From Pseudomonadota bacterium (lineage in GTDB: Bacteria; Pseudomonadota; Gammaproteobacteria; Burkholderiales; Burkholderiaceae_C), in NCBI GenBank assembly GCA_021841865.1, contig JAKCDM010000004.1:1-64000 (forward strand): 64,000 nt of DNA, written 5' to 3'. The notes under the pieces were generated by a model. It searched no databases and was not told the origin of the DNA. It worked only from the letters and a program-made list of their open reading frames with translations. A program made the position numbers and the translations under genes. This document shows positions 10,555 through 18,823 of this stretch, piece by piece (positions within the stretch are counted from its first letter, which is position 1; each line of letters opens with the position of its first letter).

Positions 10555-11390
10555 GCGCGACGTCCACGGGCCCGACGGCAGGCGCGCTGAGCGCGTTCAT
10601 CGACGGCATCGGTCTGCTCGGTCCCGGCCTGCCCGACTGGCCCGCGGCGGCTGCGGTGCTGCGTTCGCCCGAGCGCTACCAGCCCGCGCGCACCGAACTG
10701 CCGGCGCCGCAGAGCCTGCCGCCGGCGGAGCGCCGGCGCGCCACGGCCTCGGTGAAACTGACCCTGGCGACGGGACGCGAGGCGCTGGCAATGTCCGCGC
10801 GCGCCGCAGACGGCCTGCGCACGGTGTTCGCCGGCTCGGGTGGGGATGGTCTGAACTGCCATGTGCTGTGCGAGGCGCTGGCGTCGTCGGACCGGCTGAT
10901 CTCGCCCACGCGTTTCCACAACTCGGTGCACAACGCCCCCTCCGGGTACTGGGGCATCGCGATGCACGCGATGGCCGCGTCGACGGTGCTGTGCGCCCCG
11001 CACGACGGCAGCTTCGCCGCCGGACTGCTCGATGCGCTGGTGCAGGTTCGCACCAGTGGCGCCGACGTGCTGCTGCTGGTGTACGACACCGATTACCCGG
11101 AGCCCCTGCGCAGCGCGCGGCCGATTCCCGACAGCTTCGGCGTCGCGCTGCTGCTGGCGCCGCGGCCCGCCGCCACCAGCGTCGCCCGCATCGCGCTCGA
11201 CCCTTCGGCGGCATGCCCTGCGGCACCCGCCGACGGCCTCGGGCAGCCCGGGCTGGAAGCCCTGCGCGCGGCCGTTCCCGCGGCCCGCTCGCTGGTGCTG
11301 CTGGAAAGAGTGGCGCGCGCAGCGGCCGCTCGCGTGCGCCTGGACTACCTGCCCGGGCGGCCCCTCGAAGTGGACGTGTCGCCATGCTGA
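10551..11390 (+). CDS. beta-ketoacyl synthase N-terminal-like/chain-length-factor-like protein (ApeC-like)
   Basis: FHNSVHNAPSGYWGIAMHAMAASTVLCAPHDGSFAAGLLDAL; KS fold relative without the CSSS catalytic Cys; follows KS with 4-nt overlap. Confidence 0.75.
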   Translation: MSATSTGPTAGALSAFIDGIGLLGPGLPDWPAAAAVLRSPERYQPARTELPAPQSLPPAERRRATASVKLTLATGREALAMSARAADGLRTVFAGSGGDGLNCHVLCEALASSDRLISPTRFHNSVHNAPSGYWGIAMHAMAASTVLCAPHDGSFAAGLLDALVQVRTSGADVLLLVYDTDYPEPLRSARPIPDSFGVALLLAPRPAATSVARIALDPSAACPAAPADGLGQPGLEALRAAVPAARSLVLLERVARAAAARVRLDYLPGRPLEVDVSPC

Positions 11391-11863
11391 GCCAGCCGCC
11401 GGGCCGCATCGGGCGCGACTGGATCGCCGCGCATGTGCCGCATGCCGCGAGCATGTGCCTGCTCGACGCGGTGCTCGACTGGGGAGCCGGGCATGTGCTG
11501 TGCGAGGCCGACAACCACCGTCGGGCGGACCACCCGTTGCGCCAGTACGGGCGCCTCGGCGCGGCCTGCGGGCTCGAATACGCGGCGCAGGCCATGGCCG
11601 TGCACGCGGCGCTGACGGCACCGCCGCTGGAGCCGACGCAGGCGCGGCCCGGCATGCTGGTCAGCGCGCGCGGGCTCACGCTGCACGTGTCGCGCCTGGA
11701 CGACGTGGAGGCGCCATTGCAGGTGCGCGCCGAGCGCCTCGGCGCCGGGCCCGACATGCTGCTGTATGAATTCAACGTGCACGCCGGCGGGCGCCTGCTG
11801 GTCGACGGGCGGGCGTCGATCCTGCTCGGCGGCGCGCCCTTCACGGAGGCGATCACCCGATGA
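11384..11863 (+). CDS. hotdog-fold dehydratase (ApeP-like)
   Basis: HVPHAASMCLLDAVLDW ... LGAACGLEYAAQAMAVHAAL; position before FabG-like gene. Confidence 0.75.
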   Translation: MLSQPPGRIGRDWIAAHVPHAASMCLLDAVLDWGAGHVLCEADNHRRADHPLRQYGRLGAACGLEYAAQAMAVHAALTAPPLEPTQARPGMLVSARGLTLHVSRLDDVEAPLQVRAERLGAGPDMLLYEFNVHAGGRLLVDGRASILLGGAPFTEAITR

Positions 11864-12612
11864 GTCCCATGACATCAGGCGGCCTGCCCGCTCCACGCCG
11901 GGCCCTGGTCACCGGCGGCAGCGGCGGCATCGGCGCGGCGATCTGCCGCGCGCTGGCGCAGTCGGGGCTGCACGTGATCGTGCACGCCAACGGCCGGCTC
12001 GAACAGGCGCGGGCACTGGTCGACAGCCTGCGCGAGCAGGGGCACCAAGCCGAAGCGCTGGGCTTCGACCTGCGCGACGCCGAGGCCACCTCGGCCGCGC
12101 TGGCCGGCGTGCTCGAAGGCGGCGCGGTGCAGGTGCTGGTGAACAACGCCGGGGTGCACGACGATGCGGTGTTCCCGGGCATGCGCGACGAGCAATGGCA
12201 GCGCGTGATCGACGTCGGGGTCAACGGCTTCTACCGCGTCACGCAGCCGCTGATGCTGCCGATGATCCGCACCCGCTGGGGGCGCATCATCAACATCACA
12301 TCGGTGGCCGCGATCACCGGCAACCGCGGGCAGGTCAACTATGCGGCGGCCAAGGGCGCGCTGCACGCGGCGACCAAGTCCCTGGCGCTGGAGGTGGCCA
12401 GTCGCGGGATCACGGTCAACGCCGTGGCGCCGGGAATCATCGACACGCCGATGATCGACGGCAGCTTCGATGCCGCGGCGATCGCCCGCCTGGTGCCGGC
12501 CCAGCGCGCCGGCAGGCCCGACGAGGTGGCCGACCTGGTGGCCTTCCTGGCCTCGGATCGCGCCGCGTACATCACCGGGCAGGTGATCTCGATCAACGGC
12601 GGCATGATCTGA
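11860..12612 (+). CDS. 3-oxoacyl-ACP reductase, SDR family (FabG/ApeQ-like)
   Basis: TGGSGGIGAAI Rossmann motif, NNAGVHDD, YAAAKGALHAATKSLA (YxxxK), INGGMI C terminus. Confidence 0.93.
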   Translation: MSPMTSGGLPAPRRALVTGGSGGIGAAICRALAQSGLHVIVHANGRLEQARALVDSLREQGHQAEALGFDLRDAEATSAALAGVLEGGAVQVLVNNAGVHDDAVFPGMRDEQWQRVIDVGVNGFYRVTQPLMLPMIRTRWGRIINITSVAAITGNRGQVNYAAAKGALHAATKSLALEVASRGITVNAVAPGIIDTPMIDGSFDAAAIARLVPAQRAGRPDEVADLVAFLASDRAAYITGQVISINGGMI

Positions 12613-13408
12613 GGCCAAGCCGGCGCGCCAGCCGCAGCGGCAGGCGCGCGAGCAAGCCCAGCACCAGGCGCAAGTGCATCCAGGTCAGCAGCAGGTTGTC
12701 GCGCAGGTAGTTGAAGTGCGACACGCCGCCTTCGCCGGCGTGCAGGTAGCGAACCGGCGCCGGCAGGTTGATCGCGGGCACGCCGGCCCAGCTCAGTCGA
12801 ACGACGGCCTCGGGGTCGAAATCGAACCTGCGCATCCAGCGCTGGCCTCGCATGAGCTGGCGCAGCGCCGCGACGGGGTAGACGCGAAAACCGTACAGCG
12901 AATCTCCGATGCCCGCGCCGAAGGTCTCGAGCCGGGCCCACGCATTGGAGATCTTGCGCCCCTGCACGCGCAGTTGCGGCGCGTCGGCGTCGAACACCGG
13001 CCTGCCCAGGATCATCGCGCGCGGATGGGCTTGCGACTCGGCCATGAAGCGGGCGATGCTGGCGGCGGGGTGCTGGCCATCCGAGTCCATGGTCAGGGCA
13101 TGGCTGAAGCCCGCGGCGTGGGCCGCGTCGAGTCCGGCCAGCACCGCCGCGCCCTTGCCGCGATTGGTCGGCAGCACGATGACGCGCAGCTGCGGGTCCC
13201 GGCTCGCCATGTCGACCAGGCCCTGCGCGCTGCCGTCGTCGCTGCCGTCCACCACCACCCATACCGGCGCCCATGCGGCGCGCGCCGCGCGCACCGTGTC
13301 GTACACCGCGGGCCCGGGGTTGTAGCTCGGGATCAGCACCAGGTGGGTGCTGCTGGGCGGCGCCGGCGTGGTGGTCGGGTCGTGTGCGTCAGGCGTCTTC
13401 TCGGGCAT
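12593..13408 (-). CDS. glycosyltransferase family 2 protein
   Basis: HLVLIPSYNPGPAVYDTV ... VVVDGSDDGSAQGL ... LTMDSDGQHPAASIARFM. Confidence 0.9.
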   Translation of the reverse strand: MPEKTPDAHDPTTTPAPPSSTHLVLIPSYNPGPAVYDTVRAARAAWAPVWVVVDGSDDGSAQGLVDMASRDPQLRVIVLPTNRGKGAAVLAGLDAAHAAGFSHALTMDSDGQHPAASIARFMAESQAHPRAMILGRPVFDADAPQLRVQGRKISNAWARLETFGAGIGDSLYGFRVYPVAALRQLMRGQRWMRRFDFDPEAVVRLSWAGVPAINLPAPVRYLHAGEGGVSHFNYLRDNLLLTWMHLRLVLGLLARLPLRLARRLGLRSCRR

Positions 13409-14168
13409 GGGCAGGCTCGCGCAGCGCGCGTCGGAAGTGGGCGTCGAGCTCGGCGACGAATTCCTGGGCGTCGGCGGGCGCGTCCAGGCGCGGGCCGAGG
13501 CGCACGCGATAGCGGATCGGCAGGCGCGGGATCCGGGCGGGGCGCCAGGTCTTGCCGAGGAAGTCCGAGTCGGTCTCGATCAGCACCACCTGCACCGGCA
13601 CCGCGGCGCGCTTGGCGATCAGGCCCACCATGCCCTTGACCGGACCGATCGGCGCGGCGTCGCTGCGGGTGCCTTCGGGAAACAGCAGCAGCTGCCGGCC
13701 CTGGCGCAGTTCGTCGACGGCGAGGTCGACCATGCGCAGCAGGTTGCCGTTGTCGATGTAGCCTGCCAGGCGGGCCCCTGCGCCGAGCGCCGCCTGTCCG
13801 AGGACGCTCGACTTGACCACGCAGGCCGATGCGGGAAGTCTCGACAGCACGAGCAGCGCATCGATCAGCGATGGATGGTTGGGCGCGATGACCATCGGCC
13901 CCTGTCCGCGCAGCGCGTCCAGCGCGCCCAGTTCGAAGCGGCAGGCGCCGATGGCCGTGAGCAGGCGCAGGTAGGCGCGGAAGCCGGCGCCGATCAGCCG
14001 GCGCCCGAGGCGCCGCGCCAGCGCTTGGGGCAGCAGCGCGTCGAGTACCAGCGCGAAGGGCGTCCACAGCAGGCCCATCATGCCGAACAGCGCCAGCCCG
14101 AGGTAGGTGCGCAGCGCGTCGCGCGCAAGGCGCGGGCGCCAACGTCGCGACGCATGCATGCTGCTCAT
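13389..14168 (-). CDS. 1-acyl-sn-glycerol-3-phosphate acyltransferase-like (PlsC) protein
   Basis: APNHPSLIDALLVLSR (NHxxxxD) and LFPEGTRSDAAP acyltransferase motifs. Confidence 0.88.
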   Translation of the reverse strand: MSSMHASRRWRPRLARDALRTYLGLALFGMMGLLWTPFALVLDALLPQALARRLGRRLIGAGFRAYLRLLTAIGACRFELGALDALRGQGPMVIAPNHPSLIDALLVLSRLPASACVVKSSVLGQAALGAGARLAGYIDNGNLLRMVDLAVDELRQGRQLLLFPEGTRSDAAPIGPVKGMVGLIAKRAAVPVQVVLIETDSDFLGKTWRPARIPRLPIRYRVRLGPRLDAPADAQEFVAELDAHFRRALREPAHAREDA

Positions 14169-15502
14169 CGGCTGGCAGCGCCGTCGGGTCCGCCGCGCGG
14201 GTCGATCTGCCTGCGACGCAACACCATCGCGCGCAGGCTGCGCCGCAGGTGCCGCAGCGCGTCGAGGTAGAAGATGGCCTTGAGCACGCGAAGGGAACCC
14301 CAGATCGGGGTGCTGCCGAACACGTCCCCGGCCAGCACCGACAGCAGTGCCTCCTGGACCCTGAACACGTTGCGCGGGGCCATGAACATGTCGCGCAGGC
14401 TCGGGTGATTGACCCGGTAGATGAACCAGCTGAAGGCCCGCGGCCCGCGGCGCATCGCGCGGTCGAAGGCCTTCATCGCACGGGCTTCGGTACTCGGCTC
14501 GCGCAGGCTGGCGAGCAGCGCCTCGGCGGCGAAGACGCCGCCCTGCATCGCGAACATCACGCCGGAAGAGAACACCGGGTCGATGAAGGTGAAGGCGTCG
14601 CCGACCAGCAGGTAGCCGGGCCCGTGCGTGCGCTCGCAACGGTAGGAATAGTTGCCGGTGGCCTGCACCGGCGACACGCGCGTGGCGCCGGCCAGTCGGG
14701 CCGACAGGCCGGGGCACAGCGCGATGGTGTCGGCGAAGAAATCCTCCAGCGCCTTGTCGCGGGTCTTGAAGTAGTAGGGCCAGGCCACCGCGCCGACGCT
14801 GGTGGTGCCGTCGGCCAGCGGGATGAACCAGAACCAGCCGTGGTCGAACCAGAAGATGGAGATATGCCCTGCGTCCCTGCCCGGCAGGCGCGTGGCCCCG
14901 GTGAAATGGGCGAACATGGCCGCGCTGTTGTGCCGTCGGTCGCGCTGCTTGGCCTTCAGGCGCGCGCCGAGGAAGGTGTCGCGCCCCGACGCATCGACCA
15001 CGTAGCGGGCGTGCCAGCTGCTTCGCGTGGCGTCGTCGTGCAAGGCCTCGATCAGCGCGCCGGCTCCGTCGGGCTCGAAGTGCACGTCGCGCGCTTCGCA
15101 GCCCTGCACCACGCGCACGCCGAGACCTTCGGCGTTGCGCAGCAGGATGTCGTCGAACTCGGAGCGCCGCACCTGGTAGGCCATCGGCATCGATCGGTTC
15201 CAGGCGTCGGCGAAGGCGAAGCTCTGGGTCTTGCGCGCATGCCAGGGCGAAACGAACTCCGCGCCCCACTTGGGCATGCCGATGGCGCGAACCTGGTCGG
15301 CCACGCCGAGCTGCTCGAACAGCGCCAGGTTCGCCGGCAGCAGCGATTCCCCGATGTGGAAACGCGGGTGCCGCGCCTTCTCCAGCAAGGCCACGCGAAT
15401 ACCGCGTCGCGCCAGCAGCGCCGCCGTGGTCGATCCGGCGGGGCCGCCGCCGATGACCAGTACGTCGTACCGTGCCTGCGCGTCGAGTCGGGTGGGTGCC
15501 AT
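14165..15502 (-). CDS. NAD(P)/FAD-dependent oxidoreductase, flavin-dependent halogenase-like
   Basis: VLVIGGGPAGSTTAALLARRG (GxGxxG), GESLLPANLALFEQLG, GWFWFIPLADGT (WxWxIP), GDAFTFIDPVFSSGV. Confidence 0.85.
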   Translation of the reverse strand: MAPTRLDAQARYDVLVIGGGPAGSTTAALLARRGIRVALLEKARHPRFHIGESLLPANLALFEQLGVADQVRAIGMPKWGAEFVSPWHARKTQSFAFADAWNRSMPMAYQVRRSEFDDILLRNAEGLGVRVVQGCEARDVHFEPDGAGALIEALHDDATRSSWHARYVVDASGRDTFLGARLKAKQRDRRHNSAAMFAHFTGATRLPGRDAGHISIFWFDHGWFWFIPLADGTTSVGAVAWPYYFKTRDKALEDFFADTIALCPGLSARLAGATRVSPVQATGNYSYRCERTHGPGYLLVGDAFTFIDPVFSSGVMFAMQGGVFAAEALLASLREPSTEARAMKAFDRAMRRGPRAFSWFIYRVNHPSLRDMFMAPRNVFRVQEALLSVLAGDVFGSTPIWGSLRVLKAIFYLDALRHLRRSLRAMVLRRRQIDPRGGPDGAASR

Positions 15503-15653
15503 GGGTCTGCTGCAGCGCCTCCGGGCCGGCCGGACACGGGCTTCGCGGGAAGCGCCTGCGAACGCGGCCGCCGCATCGGCGGTGCCAGCATCTTAGTGTC
15601 CTGTTCCTCGAATACCTGGCAGTTGCTTCATCGGCCTGCGGGAGCGATCGGCG

Positions 15654-16286
15654 TCAGGCCGCCTGCCCGTGGAAGCGCACCTGGTTGCGCCCGGCGGCCT
15701 TGGCGCGGTACATGGCCTCGTCGGCGCAGCGCAGCAGGGCCTGCGCGTCGCCGGCATCGTCCGGGCAGGTCGCCACACCGATGCTCGCGGCCGGGCCGAA
15801 CAGCTGCCGCGCCATCTCGTTGGCGAACAGCACCACGCCGTTGGCGTCGAACCGCGCGACGATGTCGGACTGGCCGTCGGCGAAGCTTCGCCACCGTGCT
15901 TCGCTGCGCTCAACGCGCCGCAGCGCGTCCGCGGCGTCCCGGGTCGCGTTGCGCAGCGTGCGCATCACCAGCCCGATGGTGCCCATGGACAGCACGTGGC
16001 ACAGCGTGGCAGCGACCGACGCCGGCGTGCCTGCCCACGAGCCCCGCGGCGGGTAGGACCAGTACCAGCCGGCGAGCGCGCTGAGTGCCAGCGCCGACAG
16101 CCCCGGGCCGGTGCCGCAGAGGTAGAACACCAGCACCGTCACCGGGCAAAGGGCGATGAAACCGACCGCGGAGCCCGGCGGCAGCAGTGCGAGGCGCAAC
16201 GCGAAGGCCGCGGCCATGCTCGCAACCGCGATCGCGTAGCGCAGCACGGCGAGGCGCTCCAGGAGGGTGAGTCGACGCAGGGGCAT
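15654..16286 (-). pseudogene. truncated sensor diguanylate cyclase: DUF4118-like TM sensor + partial PAS + only the C-terminal tail of GGDEF
   Basis: TM region (ALCPVTVLVFYLCGTGPGLSALALSALAGWYWSYPP) then PAS start (SFADGQSDIVARFDANGVVLFANEMARQLFGPA) fused directly to ASIGVATCPDDAGDAQALLRCADEAMYRAKAAGRNQVRFH; no GGDEF motif. Confidence 0.7.
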
Positions 16287-16420
16287 GCTGTCGCCCGTTC
16301 GGGGTCCCATACGATTGTGCTGCGTGCCTTCCCGGTTCGCAACCGCGACCCCATGGGACCCCATGAAACGACCCATCGCCTTGTTCGGCGCCCGCGCGAC
16401 GTCGCCCCACGTAGCTCGAG

Positions 16421-17374
16421 GTGCCGATGACCCTTCCTGATACCCTTTTGGTCGCGTTGGCGCTGGCCTTCGCGTGGAGCATGGGCGCGCATTACACCGG
16501 GGCCTGCATGGGCATGCCGGTGGCCACGCGCAGCATCGGCACGCGCGCAGCGCTGTGGACCATGGCGCCGTTCGCGCTGGTCGGGGCTACCTGGTTCAGC
16601 CATGCCGTGCTGCGGCATGTCGGCCACGACATCCTGGTCGGGCAGCGCCTGGGCAGCGGCGCGGCGATCGCGGTGATCGGCGCGGCCTTCGCGCTGACCA
16701 CCTGGTTCACGCAACGGCGCATCCCGACCTCGACCATCCAGATCCTGGTGTTCAGCATCGTCGGCGCCGGGCAGGCGCTCGGCCTGGCCATACGCTGGGA
16801 CACCATCGCGCGCCTGGCAGTGCTGTGGGTGCTGGCTCCGTTCGCCGCCTTCGCGCTCGGCTACGCCCTCACCCGGCTGCTCGACGCCGTGCCCGCGCTG
16901 GCCCATGCGCGCGGCCTGGCGCTTGCCGGGCGCGCGCTGGTGCTGGTCGGCGCGCTGGCGAGCCTGGCCATGGGTGCCAACGACGTATCCAACGCGACCG
17001 CGGTGTTCCTGTCCACGGGGCTTTGCGGTCCGCTGCTCGCCGGGCTGCTCGGCGGCATCGGACTGGCCGTCGGCGTGCTGACCTGGGGGCGCCCGCTGCT
17101 CGAGCGCGTGGCCTTCGGCATGGTGCGCCTGGATGCGCCGATGGCCGTGGCCGCACAACTGGTCCAGGCGCTGGTCGTGCTGGGCGCGGTCGCCGGCGGC
17201 CTGTTCACGTCGATGAACCAGGCGCTGATCGGCGCGATGGCCGGAGCCGGCCTGGCCCGCGGACGCGAAACCATCGACGCCAGGGTCGTGCTGGGCGTTC
17301 TGCGCGGCTGGTTGCTCGGGCCCGCCGCCGGCGCCGCGCTGGGTTACGCGCTCGCCGCGCTGACGCGCCTGTAG
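16421..17374 (+). CDS. PiT-family inorganic phosphate transporter-like protein
   Basis: Polytopic membrane protein; C-half GANDVSNATAVFLSTG signature; N-half GAHYTGACMGMPVATRSI. Confidence 0.8.
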   Translation: MPMTLPDTLLVALALAFAWSMGAHYTGACMGMPVATRSIGTRAALWTMAPFALVGATWFSHAVLRHVGHDILVGQRLGSGAAIAVIGAAFALTTWFTQRRIPTSTIQILVFSIVGAGQALGLAIRWDTIARLAVLWVLAPFAAFALGYALTRLLDAVPALAHARGLALAGRALVLVGALASLAMGANDVSNATAVFLSTGLCGPLLAGLLGGIGLAVGVLTWGRPLLERVAFGMVRLDAPMAVAAQLVQALVVLGAVAGGLFTSMNQALIGAMAGAGLARGRETIDARVVLGVLRGWLLGPAAGAALGYALAALTRL

Positions 17375-17458
17375 CCGCGCACTGCACGATTGGCGACGGC
17401 GCACTAGAGTGTCGATTGCGTCACGGCGCGCCCCGCTTGCGGGCGCCGCAGCAAGCCC

Positions 17459-18778
17459 ATGTCCTCCTCCACGCTCTTCTCGCAGACCGCGGCCGCGTAC
17501 CGTGCCCGGCTGCGTCGCACCTTCGTCTCGCTGCGCGGCTACAACTACCGCCTGTGGGCGCTCGGCTCGCTGGTGTCGAACATCGGCACCTGGATGCAGC
17601 GAATCGCCCAGGACTGGCTGGTGCTGGTCGAGCTCACCCACCACAGCGCCACCGCCGTGGGCGTGGTGATGTCGCTGCAGTTCGGGCCGCCGATCCTGCT
17701 CATGCCGCTGGCCGGCATGGCCGCCGACCATTGCGACCGGCGTCGCCTGCTCATGTTCACGCAGTCGGCGATGGGCCTGCTGGCGCTGGGCCTGGGCCTG
17801 CTCGTGCTCAGCGGCAGCGTCACCCTGTGGGAGGTGTATGGATTCGCCGGCGTCATGGGCTGCGTCAGCGCCTTCGACGCCCCGGCGCGCCAGACCTTCG
17901 TCGCCGAGCTGGTCGGCGACGACGCGCTGCCCAACGCCGTGGCGCTGAATTCCACGCTGTTCAACGGCGCGCGCCTGATCGGCCCGGCCGTGGCGGGGCT
18001 GATGATCGCGGCCGTCGGCACCGCGTGGGTGTTCCTGATCAACGCGGCTTCGTTCCTGGCCGTGATCGGCGCGCTGGCATCGATGCGCACCGCGCAACTG
18101 CAGCGCGCCGCCCGCGCCGGCGGTCGTCCGTCGGGAATCGTCGAAGGCTTTCGCTACCTGCGCGGGCGCCCCGACCTGATCGTCGCGCTGAGCATGTTGT
18201 TCCTGGTCGGAACCTACGGTCTGAACTTCCCGATTTTCGTGTCCACCATGTCGGTCGGCGTGTTCCACGGCGGCCCGAGCCTGTACGGCACGTTGTCGTC
18301 GGCGATGGCCGTGGGTTCGGTGGTCGGCGCCTTGCTGATGGCCGGACGCAAGGCCCCGCACCTGGTGCTGTTGCGGGTCAGCGCGTTGAGCTTCGGGCTG
18401 GCTTGCGCGCTGGCCGCGCTCATGCCCGGTGCCTGGAGCTTCGGTGCCGTGCTGGCGCTGGTCGGCGCGCTGGCGCAGACCTTCACCACGTCGACCAACA
18501 GCCTCGTGCAGTTGTCGACCGAGCCGGCCATGCGCGGGCGCGTGATGGCCATCTACATGGGGATCTTTCTCGGCTGCACGCCGCTCGGGGCGCCGCTGGT
18601 CGGCTGGGTCGCCGACGCCTTCGGCCCGCGCTGGGCGCTGGGCGTCGGCGCCGCATCGGGTTTCGCCGCTGCCATGCTCGCCACCTGGTACCTGCAGCGC
18701 GTCAAGCGCAGGCGCGGCGGCGCGGGCGGCGCCGGCGGTGCCGGGCCGGTCCAGGCCGACCCGGGCGCGGCGGGTTGA
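17459..18778 (+). CDS. MFS transporter (EntS/MFS_3-like)
   Basis: FVSLRGYNYRLWALGSLVSNIGTWMQRIAQDWLVLVLT-type N terminus, 12-TM-like hydrophobicity. Confidence 0.9.
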   Translation: MSSSTLFSQTAAAYRARLRRTFVSLRGYNYRLWALGSLVSNIGTWMQRIAQDWLVLVELTHHSATAVGVVMSLQFGPPILLMPLAGMAADHCDRRRLLMFTQSAMGLLALGLGLLVLSGSVTLWEVYGFAGVMGCVSAFDAPARQTFVAELVGDDALPNAVALNSTLFNGARLIGPAVAGLMIAAVGTAWVFLINAASFLAVIGALASMRTAQLQRAARAGGRPSGIVEGFRYLRGRPDLIVALSMLFLVGTYGLNFPIFVSTMSVGVFHGGPSLYGTLSSAMAVGSVVGALLMAGRKAPHLVLLRVSALSFGLACALAALMPGAWSFGAVLALVGALAQTFTTSTNSLVQLSTEPAMRGRVMAIYMGIFLGCTPLGAPLVGWVADAFGPRWALGVGAASGFAAAMLATWYLQRVKRRRGGAGGAGGAGPVQADPGAAG

Positions 18779-18823
18779 CGCTGCGGGCGTCGCGAGCCCT
18801 GCAGCCCTGCTAACCTGGGTGCG

